From: Actinospica durhamensis
GTDB lineage: Bacteria; Actinomycetota; Actinomycetes; Streptomycetales; Catenulisporaceae
Reading direction: 5' to 3'
Assembly (NCBI RefSeq): GCF_018139695.1
Contig: NZ_JAGSOG010000012.1
Span: forward strand, 1 to 64,000
DNA: 64,000 nucleotides
Shown here: one piece after another, positions 16,261 through 25,130 of the stretch
Layout of the letters: each line of letters opens with the position of its first letter
Position numbering within the stretch: position 1 is the stretch's first letter
Notes under the pieces: generated by a model
Told to the model about the DNA's origin: nothing
Databases searched by the model: none
Seen by the model: the letters and a program-made list of their open reading frames with translations, nothing else
Program-made: the position numbers and the translations under genes

Positions 16261-17356
16261 CGCTGAGGTATCCCGGGAGGAGGGGCACGGCGAACTCCAC
16301 CAGCGTTCCGCTGCCCAGTCTGCTGCGAACGGTCAACGTACCCCCCATCAGCCTCGTGCGTTCCCTCATGGAGAGGATACCCACGCCACCGCGGTGTGTG
16401 GACCCTGACACCTCGAATCCGATCCCGTCGTCCTCGACGAACGCGCGGATCTCGGTCGGGGAGATGTCGACGTTGACGATCACCGTGGAGGGCTCGCCGT
16501 GCGAGAGCGCGTTGTGCGCCGCCTCGCGCAGCACCATGTAGGTTTCATCCAGGATGTCGGCCGGCACCCAGGACTCGTCGCCGTTGACCCGCACGTGCGC
16601 GGACACGCCGTTCGCCTCGGACCCGTCCAGGAAGTTCGTCAGCGCGGTGCCCAGCGACTTGAACGGCTCGGTGCTGTAGAGGTCCGAGGTCAGGGCCCGC
16701 AGATTCTGCATGGAGTCGACGATGGCCCGCTGAGCCGCCTCCACCTTCTGGTCCGCCTTGATCGGATGGGAGTCCTGATACCTGCGGTAGAGCTCGAGCT
16801 GGCGGTGGGTCAGGCTCAGACACGGGCCGATCCGGTCGTGCATCTCCCGCGCGATCCGGCGCCGCTCGCCCGCCTGGGCGTCGCAGACCTGGTTGAGCAG
16901 GAACCTGGTGTACCCGGCCAGGGCGATCTGCACCCGGCGGTTGAGGGTGGACTCGAGCGCGGAGGCGGCGCGCTCCAGCAGGTCGCAGCCGTCCGGCTCG
17001 AACGCGGCCACCTGGGCGGCGGCGGAGAGGATGGTGCGGAAGAGCAGGGAGACCGCGCGCATGGACTCGTTCGGGTGCACCCCCTCCGAGGCCCGGGCCA
17101 CACCGATGTCCATGGCCAGTTCCATCCCCTGCACCGGCCGCGGCACGTCCGCGCGCACCACCTCGATCACGTCCCCGAGGATCTGCCGGCAGTGGGCCAC
17201 GGTCTGGTCGAAGGCGTCGAGGTCGTCCGCCAGCAGGCTGCCCGACTTGATCAGTTCGGCGCTGAAATCCTCGACGATGCGCGGGGCCCGGGCCTCGAGC
17301 GCGGCGGCGTACCGCTGTCGGTCGGCTGAGACGTTGCCTCGCTGCCCGTCCACCAC
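16250..17356 (-). CDS. Soluble NarX/DesK-type sensor histidine kinase
   Basis: 368 residues from GTG (VVDGQRGNVSADRQ; several adjacent GTG codons leave the exact start open). There are no transmembrane segments. A helical N-terminal sensory region of about 180 residues, reminiscent of RsbR-type or regulator N-domains, is followed by a HisKA_3 phospho-acceptor helix, ERRRIAREMHDRIGPCLSL with the His, and an HATPase_c domain with REAAHNAL, FVEDDGIGFE and GGVGILSMRERT. It phosphorylates the response regulator encoded directly downstream, with which it overlaps. Being cytosolic, it probably senses an internal cue, perhaps an intermediate or redox state; that is inference. Confidence 0.88.
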   Translation of the reverse strand: MVDGQRGNVSADRQRYAAALEARAPRIVEDFSAELIKSGSLLADDLDAFDQTVAHCRQILGDVIEVVRADVPRPVQGMELAMDIGVARASEGVHPNESMRAVSLLFRTILSAAAQVAAFEPDGCDLLERAASALESTLNRRVQIALAGYTRFLLNQVCDAQAGERRRIAREMHDRIGPCLSLTHRQLELYRRYQDSHPIKADQKVEAAQRAIVDSMQNLRALTSDLYSTEPFKSLGTALTNFLDGSEANGVSAHVRVNGDESWVPADILDETYMVLREAAHNALSHGEPSTVIVNVDISPTEIRAFVEDDGIGFEVSGSTHRGGVGILSMRERTRLMGGTLTVRSRLGSGTLVEFAVPLLPGYLSDDD

Positions 17357-17550
17357 GCTACACACTACTCCCAGGTAGCCGCACGTCTCCGCTGAGGGCC
17401 GCAGACGATAGGGGCACGAGCCCACCCGGTTCCCCGTGGTCCGGAGACCAGATATCTGGCGCCGGCGCCCCCGCCGCGTCGCCCGACCCGTGTGAGGGAA
17501 AGCGTACATCAGGGTTGTTCTTCTCTCAATACGATCGCACGCCGCCGAAA

Positions 17551-18432
17551 TCAATGCAGGACTCCGATACAACCGCCGGCCAGCGCCGCGTGGCAGGCGT
17601 ACTGCGTCCACATGAACGAGCGGTACGGCAGCCGCCGCCGCGCCCGCGAGGCCGCGGCCGGAGCCTTTACGCAGGCCACGCAGGTGGCCAGGGCGCCGCA
17701 CAGCAGCGCGGCGGCCGGAGCGGCCAGCAGCGGGGCGAAGTGCCTTCCACTCCACAGAAATCCGGTCGCGATTGCGCAGGCGGACAAGGAAACCAGGACC
17801 CTGGTTCGCTTCTCGCCCAATGCCAGCGGCCAGGTGCGCCGTCCCGCGGCCCGGTCTCCGGCCACGTCGGACAGGTCCTTGGCCACCCCGCCGACCGCGC
17901 CCATCCACAGCGCCATGGCCGTGGCGAACGGGATCAGCGCCGCGTCCGGCCGCCCGCCCGCCGCCAGCGAGCCGAAGACGTAGGTGGCCACGCCCATCAG
18001 CGTCACCGCGCCGCTCGCGCCGGCGCAGTGCTTCTTGAGCGGGGACGGCGGACCCGAATACGCGTAGCCGACGGCCATGTACCCGGCCATCACCAGGGCC
18101 GGCCAGCGGCCCGCCCACAGCGCCCCGGCCACCGCCACCCCCGCCGTCAGCGCCGTCACCGCGGTGGCGAAGCCCACCGGCAGCGCGCCGCGGGCGAGCG
18201 GGCGGTGTGAGCCGTTGGCCACATCCTCGGGCCGGTCCGTCAATCCGTTGAACACATAGATCGAGACCGTGCCGCACAGCCACGCCAAGGCGCACACCGC
18301 GATCCGCCCGGCCGGCCGGCTCGCCCCGCCCGCCAACACCACTCCGGCGCCGAAGCGGGCGAGCACGATCATCTGCACGGCGGGCCGCGATTCCCGGAAG
18401 CACAGCCACAGTCGCTTGAGCGTCAGCATCAT
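17551..18432 (-). CDS. UbiA-family membrane prenyltransferase
   Basis: 293 residues starting MMLTLKRLWLCFRESRPA. There are about eight hydrophobic helices. The two Asp-rich Mg-diphosphate sites of the family are present: NGLTDRPEDVANGSHRP near residue 62 and KDLSDVAGDRAAGRRT near 185. Such enzymes transfer a prenyl group from a polyprenyl diphosphate to an aromatic or other acceptor in the membrane. It lies between the kinase gene and the divergent isopropylmalate-synthase-like gene within the nitrous-acid region, so it may prenylate that product. No prenyl diphosphate synthase is in view. The link to the cluster is by position only. Confidence 0.87.
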   Translation of the reverse strand: MMLTLKRLWLCFRESRPAVQMIVLARFGAGVVLAGGASRPAGRIAVCALAWLCGTVSIYVFNGLTDRPEDVANGSHRPLARGALPVGFATAVTALTAGVAVAGALWAGRWPALVMAGYMAVGYAYSGPPSPLKKHCAGASGAVTLMGVATYVFGSLAAGGRPDAALIPFATAMALWMGAVGGVAKDLSDVAGDRAAGRRTWPLALGEKRTRVLVSLSACAIATGFLWSGRHFAPLLAAPAAALLCGALATCVACVKAPAAASRARRRLPYRSFMWTQYACHAALAGGCIGVLH

Positions 18433-18736
18433 GATCTTCCCCTCGTCTCCCTGGAGCGTCTCCCGGGGGCGCCGGCTGGTCCGGCGGTGGTGCGGTCCGA
18501 TACCCGGGATGTTGCCGAGTATGGGCCTGCGACGTGCGGTGACGGTCGGAAGTGAGCCGGAAGGTGCAGTCCGGTGAGCCTATCCGTCGTGCCCGTGGTG
18601 ACCTGTGGTGCACCCCCGGTGTACCTGTATCGCACCCCTCTTGTGCCACCCCGGTCCGGGGCCGTTCCCTGGGTGAGTCAGAGCCATGACGGAGCGCCGA
18701 ACCGGTTCACGGTGTGCGCGAGCGAGGAGTGGAAAG
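18433..18736. promoter_or_regulatory. Divergent intergenic region between ubiA-like and leuA-like genes
   Basis: 304 nt without a convincing gene. It contains GGTGCACC (18607-18614, a perfect palindrome) followed 3 nt later by the near-palindrome GGTGTACC (18618-18625), so a possible operator. GAGGAG at 18724-18729 is the ribosome binding site that decides the start of the leuA-like gene. Confidence 0.45.
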
Positions 18737-20566
18737 ATGAGGACTACCCCCCTGACGGCGTCCGCGGGCCACCAGCGCTACCGACCCCTGCCCGTGCTCG
18801 AACTGCCCGACCGCGCCTGGCCCGGAGCCCGCCCCGAGCACGCGCCGCGGTGGCTCTCGACCGATCTGCGCGACGGCAACCAGGCCCTGGCCCGGCCGAT
18901 GGACCTGCGCCGCAAGGCCCGGCTGTTCGACCTGCTGGTGAGCCTGGGCTACCGCGAGATCGAGGTGGGCTTCCCCACCGCCAGCGAGGAGGAGCTCGCC
19001 TTCGTCAGAATGTTGATAGAACGCGACCGGATCCCGGACGACGTGCGCATCTCGGTGCTGGTGCCGGCCCGCGACGAGCTGCTGCGCCGCACCGTGGAGG
19101 CCCTGCGCGGCGCCCGCGCGGCCACGGTGCACCTGTACAACGCCACCTGCCCGACCTTCCGCAGCGTGGTGTTCGGCATGTCCCGCCCGGAATGCAAGGC
19201 ACTGGCCGTCAATGGTGCGACACACCTGCTGAAGTACGCCGGGGAACTGCTGGGCGACTGCGACTTCGGATTTGAATACTCCCCGGAGTTGTTCAACGAG
19301 ACCGAGCCCGAGTTCGCCCTCGAGGTGTGCGCGGCGGTGGCCGACCTGTGGCAGCCCGAGCCCGGCCGCGAGCTGATCCTCAACTTCCCGGCCACGGTCG
19401 AGCGCCACGGCCCCAACGTCTTCGCCGACCAGGTCGAATGGCTGCACCGCAACCTGCCCTACCGCGAGGACGTGTGCCTCTCGGTGCACCCGCACAACGA
19501 CCGCGGCACCGCCGTGGCCGCGGCCGAGTTCGCCGCGCTGGCCGGCGCCCAGCGGATCGAGGGCTGCCTGTTCGGCGGGGGAGAGCGGGCCGGCAACGTC
19601 TGCCTGGTCACCCTCGCGCTCAACCTCTACACCCAGGGCATCGACCCGCGGGTGGACTTCTCCGACCTCGACCAGGTCAAGCAGGTCGTCGAGGAGTGCA
19701 CCGGCCAGCGCGTGCCCGAACGCCACCCCTACGCCGGGGACCTGGTGTTCACCGCGTTCTCCGGCTCGCACCAGGACGCCATCAACAAGGGCTTCGACCG
19801 CCGGGCCGAGCAGGCCGAGCGCGCGGGCGTGGCCCCGGGCGCACTGCCCTGGCAGGTCCCTTACCTGCCGATCGACCCGGAGGACCTCGGCCGCGGCTAC
19901 GAGGAGGTGGTGCGGATCAACAGCCAGTCCGGCAAGGGCGGCATCGCCTACATCATGAGCGCCTGGCACGGCCTGCGCCTGCCCCGGACGCTGCAGGTCG
20001 AGTTCGCCGCCGAGGTGCAGCGGCTGGCCGAGCACAACGGCTCGGACCTCGACCCCGAGCAGATCCGGCACTGCTTCGAGGACACTTACATGAGCGTACC
20101 CGAGGGCGAACCCGACGTACCCTTCGCGCCGCCGCCGATCCCCACCACGCTCTACCTGTGCGGCCTCGGCGCCGAGCCGGAGCGGCTCGGGCCGGTGGCC
20201 GCGGGGATCACCGAGGCCCTGGCGCCCTGGGGCGTGCAGGTCGAGCAGGCGCACGCGGTGGCCGACCCGGTCGGCGGCGCCCGCCCCGACGGCGCCGCGA
20301 CCACCACGGCCTACGCCCTGTGCCGCTTCGACGCGCGCGAGTACTGGGGCGCGGGCACCGACGCCGACCCGCAGACCGCCGCCTGGCGCGCCGTGCTCGC
20401 CGCCGCCCACCGGGCCGGGGCCTGCACCTGGACCTGCGCCGACCCGATCGAATCAGTCCTCGACATCGAGATCGAGGGCACCGTCAGGACGCTGTCCACC
20501 ACGCATGCGGCCGAGCCGGCCGGGTTCGTCTACACGGAGGGATACGACCATGCTCTACGGGCGTGA
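18737..20566 (+). CDS. Divergent 2-isopropylmalate synthase paralogue (LeuA-type)
   Basis: 609 residues from the ATG 7 nt after GAGGAG (MRTTPLTASAGHQRYRPL). The TIM-barrel part is a clear actinobacterial LeuA: RWLSTDLRDGNQALARPM with the catalytic Arg-Asp, EVGFPTASEEE, and the metal-binding VHPHNDRGTAV near residue 250. The C-terminal regulatory domain (from about 470) is short and diverged, keeping EYWGAGTDADPQTAAWRAVL but little else, so leucine feedback may be lost. The enzyme condenses acetyl-CoA with a 2-oxoacid. Its place beside a LAL regulator, overlapping it by 17 nt, suggests a pathway-specific copy, either for leucine supply or for chain extension of a special 2-oxoacid. The true substrate is not evident. 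Confidence 0.88.
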   Translation: MRTTPLTASAGHQRYRPLPVLELPDRAWPGARPEHAPRWLSTDLRDGNQALARPMDLRRKARLFDLLVSLGYREIEVGFPTASEEELAFVRMLIERDRIPDDVRISVLVPARDELLRRTVEALRGARAATVHLYNATCPTFRSVVFGMSRPECKALAVNGATHLLKYAGELLGDCDFGFEYSPELFNETEPEFALEVCAAVADLWQPEPGRELILNFPATVERHGPNVFADQVEWLHRNLPYREDVCLSVHPHNDRGTAVAAAEFAALAGAQRIEGCLFGGGERAGNVCLVTLALNLYTQGIDPRVDFSDLDQVKQVVEECTGQRVPERHPYAGDLVFTAFSGSHQDAINKGFDRRAEQAERAGVAPGALPWQVPYLPIDPEDLGRGYEEVVRINSQSGKGGIAYIMSAWHGLRLPRTLQVEFAAEVQRLAEHNGSDLDPEQIRHCFEDTYMSVPEGEPDVPFAPPPIPTTLYLCGLGAEPERLGPVAAGITEALAPWGVQVEQAHAVADPVGGARPDGAATTTAYALCRFDAREYWGAGTDADPQTAAWRAVLAAAHRAGACTWTCADPIESVLDIEIEGTVRTLSTTHAAEPAGFVYTEGYDHALRA

Positions 20567-23378
20567 ACAAGCGCTGTCCGAGCTCGGGGCCGCACGGGAG
20601 GCGGCCTTCGCGGGACGCGGCGGCGCGATCGTGGTCGGCGGGGCGGTGGGCGTGGGCAAGAGCGTGCTGCTCGACGCGTTCGCCGAGGACGCGGCGGCGG
20701 CCGGGGCGCTGGTGCTGAGCGCCGTGGCCAGCGAGGCGGAGAGCGCGCTGCCGCTGGCCGTGTTCGAGCAGTTCCTGCTCGCCGCCCCGCTCGCCCCGGC
20801 CGAGCGCGAGCAGCTGGCCGCGCTGGTGGCCCACGGCGCCGCGACCATGCTCCCGGGCGCCGACCCGGACGGCCTGGCCGGTCCGAGCCCCGCCCGGCTG
20901 ACCGCCGCGGACGCCGAGGCCATCGGCCGGATCTGCGCGAGCCTGCTCGCCCTCGCGGCGCGGCAGCCGCTGGTCGTCGTGGTCGACGACGTGCAGTTCG
21001 CCGACGCCGCCAGCGCCCTGTGCCTCGGCTTCCTGGCCCGCCGGCTGCGGGCCGGACGGATGCTGCTGGCCTTCGGCGAGGGCGCCCCGGAGGGCACCGC
21101 CGGATCCGCGCTGTGCGCCGAGGTCCTGCGGCTGCCGCACGCGCGCCACATCCCGCTGCACCGGCTCGAGCGTGCCGCCGGGGCCGAGCTGCTGACAGAG
21201 GCCTGCGGCCCGCGCCGGCCCGCCCCGAGCATCATCGAGGCCTGCTACATCGCCACCGGCGGCAGCCCGGTGCTGCTGCGCGGCGCGGCCGAGGACGTCG
21301 CCCGGATCCCGGAGCGCGCGGACGGCGCGGACGGCGTGATAGATCAGGACGCTGATGGCGCCGGATCCTCCTTCCTGCGCCCCGGCGGCGGCTTCACCCG
21401 GGCCGTGCTCAGCGGGGTGCACCGTTCCGGCGAGACCGCGTGCTCGGTCGCGCACGGCGTGGCCGTGCTCGGCGACACCGCGCGGGTGGACCGCCTGCTG
21501 GGCCTTGACCCCGCGGCCACCGACCGGGCCGTGCGCGGCCTCGACGCGGCCGGCATCCTCGAGGCCGGCCGGTTCCGCCACCCGGCGGCCCGTCAGGCCG
21601 CGCTCGCCGACGTCGCCCCCGCCGTCCGGGCCGACCTGCACCGCCGCGCCGCCGAACTCGGCCGCCGCGACGGCCTGCCCGCCGCCGTCATCGCCGAACA
21701 CCTCGGTGCGGCCGGCGACTCCTCGCAGGCCTGGGCCGTGCCGATCCTCGAGGAGGCCGCGCTCCAGGCGCTCGAGGCCGGACGGGTGGACACGGCGGTG
21801 GACTACCTCAGGCTCGCCTGCGAGGCCTGCCCGGACGAACCGGACCGGGCCAGGCTGACCACGACGCTGCTGCGGGCCCAGTGGCGCTCCGACCCCGGCG
21901 CGCCCACCCGGCACCTGTCCACCCTGGTCGACGCCCTGCGCGCGGGCCACCTGTCCGGCGCAGACTCGCTGGTGCTGGCCCGCGCCCTGCTCTGGCACGG
22001 GCGCATCGACGCCGCCACCGAGGTGCTCTCCCGGCTGGCCGAGGGCGGCGTGATCACGGACCCTGAGACGCTCGCCGAACTGCGGGTCACCCGCCCCTGG
22101 CTGCGCTGCTCGTTCACCCCGCTGCTCGCCTACGCGCCGCAGGACGAGGACGAGCAGGCCGTGCGCCCGGTCACCACCGAGGGGCGCCGGCGGCTGGCCG
22201 CCGCCTCAGCCCTCGACGACGTGCTCAGCGGCGGCCCGACCGCGCAGGTGGTGCAGGAGGCCGAGCGGATCCTGCGCGGCACCCGGCTCGAGGGCATGGG
22301 CATGGACGCGGTCGAATCCGCCCTGCTCGCCCTCACCTACGCCGAGCAGCCGCAGCGCGCCGCGCCCTGGTGCGACGAGCTGATCCAGGAGGCGAAGGCC
22401 CGTCAGGCGCCCAGCCGGCACGCCCGGCTGAGCGCGATCCGGGCCGAGATCGCGCTGCGCCAGGGAGACCTGCCCGCCTCCGCCGAGTACGCCGCGGCCG
22501 GACTCGAGCTGATCCCGCCGGAGGCCTGGGGCGTGCCGCTGGGCGGCTGCGCCGCGGTGCTGCTCACCGCGCTGACCGCGATGGGCCGGCACGAGCAGGC
22601 CGCCGAGGTGCTCAACCTGCCGGTGCCCGAGGCGATGCTGGCCAGCCGCTACGGCCTGCACTACCTGCGCGCCCGCGGCCGCGGCGCGCTGGCCGCCGGG
22701 GACGCCGACGGCGCCCGGGCCGACTTCGAGCACTGCGGCGAGCTGGCCACCGCCTGGCGGATGGACGTGCCCGGCCTGGTGCCGTGGCGGGTCGACCTGG
22801 CCGAGGCGCACCTGGCCAGGGACGAGGGCGACGCCGCCCGCACCCTGGCCGAGGAGCAGCTGCGCCGCTGCCGGCGCACGTACTCGCCGAACACCTACGG
22901 CGGAGCCCTGCGCGTGCTCGCCGCGACCCAGGACGTGCACGCGCGTCCGGACACGCTGCGCAAGTCGGTCGAGGTCCTGCAGACCGGCACCGACCGCTAC
23001 GCCCTCGCCCTGTCCCTGGCCGACCTGGCCGCCGCCTACCACGAGCTGTGCGAGCAGCGCCGCGCGAAGGTGATCGGCCGTCAGGCCTGGCGGCTGGCGG
23101 TGGAGTGCGGCGCCCAGCCGCTGGCCGACCGGCTCGCCGTGGACGCGGCCACGCCCGAGTCCTCGCACGCCGGCGTGCTCAGCGACGCCGAGCAGCGGGT
23201 GGCCGACCTGGTGGCGCAGGGATACACGAACCGCGAGGTCTCCAGGCGGCTGTTCATCACCGTCAGCACGGTGGAACAGCACCTGACCCGGGCCTACCGG
23301 AAGCTCGGGGTGAACTCCCGGGCGGACATGGCCCTCGCCCTGTCGGCCGAACGGCGGCCGATCCTGGCAGGGGTCTGA
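20550..23378 (+). CDS. LAL-type LuxR transcriptional regulator (AAA/ATPase)
   Basis: 942 residues starting MLYGREQALSELGAAREA. Domains: N-terminal AAA/STAND ATPase with Walker A VGGAVGVGKSVLLDAF near residue 30 and Walker B VVVVDDVQFADAAS near 145; a long helical TPR-like middle (about 350-850); and a C-terminal LuxR HTH, LSDAEQRVADLVAQGYTNRE near 880, with VSTVEQHLTRAYRKLG. Large ATP-binding LuxR regulators of this kind are pathway-specific activators in many actinomycete clusters. The start overlaps the leuA-like gene, so both are on one transcript. It is the most likely cluster activator here, alongside the two-component system. Confidence 0.92.
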   Translation: MLYGREQALSELGAAREAAFAGRGGAIVVGGAVGVGKSVLLDAFAEDAAAAGALVLSAVASEAESALPLAVFEQFLLAAPLAPAEREQLAALVAHGAATMLPGADPDGLAGPSPARLTAADAEAIGRICASLLALAARQPLVVVVDDVQFADAASALCLGFLARRLRAGRMLLAFGEGAPEGTAGSALCAEVLRLPHARHIPLHRLERAAGAELLTEACGPRRPAPSIIEACYIATGGSPVLLRGAAEDVARIPERADGADGVIDQDADGAGSSFLRPGGGFTRAVLSGVHRSGETACSVAHGVAVLGDTARVDRLLGLDPAATDRAVRGLDAAGILEAGRFRHPAARQAALADVAPAVRADLHRRAAELGRRDGLPAAVIAEHLGAAGDSSQAWAVPILEEAALQALEAGRVDTAVDYLRLACEACPDEPDRARLTTTLLRAQWRSDPGAPTRHLSTLVDALRAGHLSGADSLVLARALLWHGRIDAATEVLSRLAEGGVITDPETLAELRVTRPWLRCSFTPLLAYAPQDEDEQAVRPVTTEGRRRLAAASALDDVLSGGPTAQVVQEAERILRGTRLEGMGMDAVESALLALTYAEQPQRAAPWCDELIQEAKARQAPSRHARLSAIRAEIALRQGDLPASAEYAAAGLELIPPEAWGVPLGGCAAVLLTALTAMGRHEQAAEVLNLPVPEAMLASRYGLHYLRARGRGALAAGDADGARADFEHCGELATAWRMDVPGLVPWRVDLAEAHLARDEGDAARTLAEEQLRRCRRTYSPNTYGGALRVLAATQDVHARPDTLRKSVEVLQTGTDRYALALSLADLAAAYHELCEQRRAKVIGRQAWRLAVECGAQPLADRLAVDAATPESSHAGVLSDAEQRVADLVAQGYTNREVSRRLFITVSTVEQHLTRAYRKLGVNSRADMALALSAERRPILAGV

Positions 23379-23441
23379 TCGCAGGCGGCGGGGCGCCGAC
23401 CGCGCCCCGCACCGCCGCGGCACACGCGCACCACACGGCGT

Positions 23442-23475
23442 CGGCCCGGCCGGGGAAGACCTCCCCGCCGGGCCG
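23442..23475. terminator. Hairpin between convergent LAL and dehydrogenase genes
   Basis: Left arm 23442-23456 and right arm 23462-23475 pair over 14 bp with a single bulged base around the 5-nt loop AGACC. It sits in the 129-nt gap between two convergent genes and can stop transcription from both sides. Confidence 0.7.
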
Positions 23476-23507
23476 GCGCCGTATCCGTCTCGCACGGCCG
23501 ATGGTAC

Positions 23508-24371
23508 TCAGTCCTCGTACTCGTAGAACCCGCGCCCCGACTTCACCCCGAGCTCGCCCGCGGCCAGCTTCTGCTGCAGCGTGTCGCAGGGCAGGCAGCT
23601 CGGGTCGCCGGTGCGCGCGTGGATCTGCTCGAGCGCCTCGACGAGCGTGTCGATGCCGATCCGGTCGACGCACCGCAGCGGGCCGGAGAGCGGGCCGAAG
23701 CACCAGCTCAGCAGCCGGTCGATGTCCCCGACCGAGGCCGCGTTCTCCCCGGCCAGCCGGGCCGCGGCGTTGAGCATCGGGTAGAGCACCCGCGCGGCCA
23801 CCCGGCCCGGCCCGTCGAGCACGTCCACCGGCTCGAACCCGAGCGCGGTGAGCACCGCGCGGGCCCGGGTGAAGGTCTCGTCCGCGGTGTGCCGCCCCCG
23901 CGCCACCTCGATCGGCGCGGACGGCAGGTCCGCGTCGCCCAGCAGCACCCCGACCACGTCCTGCGGCCGCCCGGCCCAGTCGGCCAGCTCGTCCACCGGG
24001 ATCCCGGAGGAACACGAGATCAGCGGCGTGCCAGGCTCGAGGTCGCGGACCACCTCGGTCAGCGCCTTGGCCTTGAGCACGGCCCGCTCCGAGACCGCCT
24101 CGAACACCGCGTCCACCGGGAACGCCGAGAGCCCCGAGCGCACGAGCAGCGCCCCGCTGGCGCCCTCCCCGGCCGGCACCGTACCGCGCGAGCGCAACTG
24201 GCCGAGCCGCTGCCAGACGCGCACCGCCGTACTCTCCTGCGCCGCGGGCTCGGCGACGACCACGACGGTCATGCCGTGGCCCACGCCCAGCGCGGCGATA
24301 TGGGTGCCCACGCTGCCCGCGCCGAGTACGGCGAGGCAGATCGGGGCGTTGTTCGGGAAGGGGTCCGTCAT
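23508..24371 (-). CDS. 3-hydroxyacyl-CoA dehydrogenase-like protein with altered active site
   Basis: 287 residues starting MTDPFPNNAPICLAVLGA. The Rossmann site is intact (VLGAGSVGTHIAALG), as is the Ser of LISCSSGIPVDELAD, and the C-terminal domain ends with the family pattern ELGVKSGRGFYEYED. But the catalytic His normally in a G-x-H-F-F-N-P element is missing (VVGVLLGDADLP), and the Asn of the VNR-type element is replaced (PGRVAARVLYPMLN). So it binds NAD(H) but may not perform classical 3-hydroxyacyl-CoA oxidation. It is divergent from the second SRPBCC gene on the right flank of the candidate nitrous-acid cluster. Its substrate is unknown; the missing residues are read by eye from family knowledge. 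Confidence 0.82.
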   Translation of the reverse strand: MTDPFPNNAPICLAVLGAGSVGTHIAALGVGHGMTVVVVAEPAAQESTAVRVWQRLGQLRSRGTVPAGEGASGALLVRSGLSAFPVDAVFEAVSERAVLKAKALTEVVRDLEPGTPLISCSSGIPVDELADWAGRPQDVVGVLLGDADLPSAPIEVARGRHTADETFTRARAVLTALGFEPVDVLDGPGRVAARVLYPMLNAAARLAGENAASVGDIDRLLSWCFGPLSGPLRCVDRIGIDTLVEALEQIHARTGDPSCLPCDTLQQKLAAGELGVKSGRGFYEYED

Positions 24372-24554
24372 CGGGTATCACCACTCGTGTACGCATTACG
24401 GCTACCGGGTCCGGCAGTTTCAGCGTGCAGCGCCGGATCACCGGCGTACACCCGACACTCGACCCCTGCAACCCCTGTTCCCGGCGTTCGGTCCCTCCTA
24501 CCGCCAGGATGGAGATCCACGACAGGCGGTTCGAGCTTGACGGAGGTGGGCGCG

Positions 24555-25052
24555 ATGGCCCCGAGGAACCCGCGGATCCCAGGACGGTCCTTGGTCTCGA
24601 TCAGCGTCCGGGTACGGGCCGAGCCCGAGCAGGTGTGGGCCGCGCTGACCGACTGGGAGTCGCAGGGCACGTGGATCGCCGCCACCACCGTGCGCACGGT
24701 CGAGGGCGACGGCCGGGGCGTCGGCGCGCGCATCGAGGCGTTCACCGGGTTCGGCCGCCTCGGCTTCCTCGACACCATGGTCGTCACCGAGTGGCTCCCC
24801 CCGCGCCGCTGCGCCGTGCGCCACACCGGCGCCGTGGTCCGCGGCACCGGCGGCTTCGAACTCGTCCCCGCCGCAGACCCGGCCGACGGCACGACCCTGA
24901 CCTGGTACGAGGACCTCGACATCCCCGGCGGCCGCCCCGCCGCCCACGCCTTCGCCCTGCTGCGCCCCGCCGTCGAGTACGGCGTCCTGCGCTCCCTGCA
25001 CCGCTTCGCCGCTTTGGTCGAGCACCGCGCGGGGTCGACGGCGGGCGACTGA
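24555..25052 (+). CDS. SRPBCC-family protein
   Basis: 165 residues from the ATG 8 nt after GGAGG. After the basic N-terminus the typical SRPBCC opening SISVRVRAEPEQVWAALTDW is present, followed by a beta-rich core with GTGGFELVPAADPADGT and TLTWYEDLDIPGG. This is a soluble ligand-binding fold found in aromatases, cyclases and coenzyme-Q-binding proteins. The 183-nt gap to the divergent dehydrogenase gene should hold both promoters. It is the second SRPBCC gene in the region but not closely alike to the first. General SRPBCC proteins are also common housekeeping genes, so membership of the cluster is open. Confidence 0.8.
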   Translation: MAPRNPRIPGRSLVSISVRVRAEPEQVWAALTDWESQGTWIAATTVRTVEGDGRGVGARIEAFTGFGRLGFLDTMVVTEWLPPRRCAVRHTGAVVRGTGGFELVPAADPADGTTLTWYEDLDIPGGRPAAHAFALLRPAVEYGVLRSLHRFAALVEHRAGSTAGD

Positions 25053-25130
25053 CCCGCGCGGCGCACCCGCCGATCAGGACCGTGATACGCCGCCCCGCGT
25101 AGCCGCGAGCGCCGGAGTAGAGTCTGCGTC

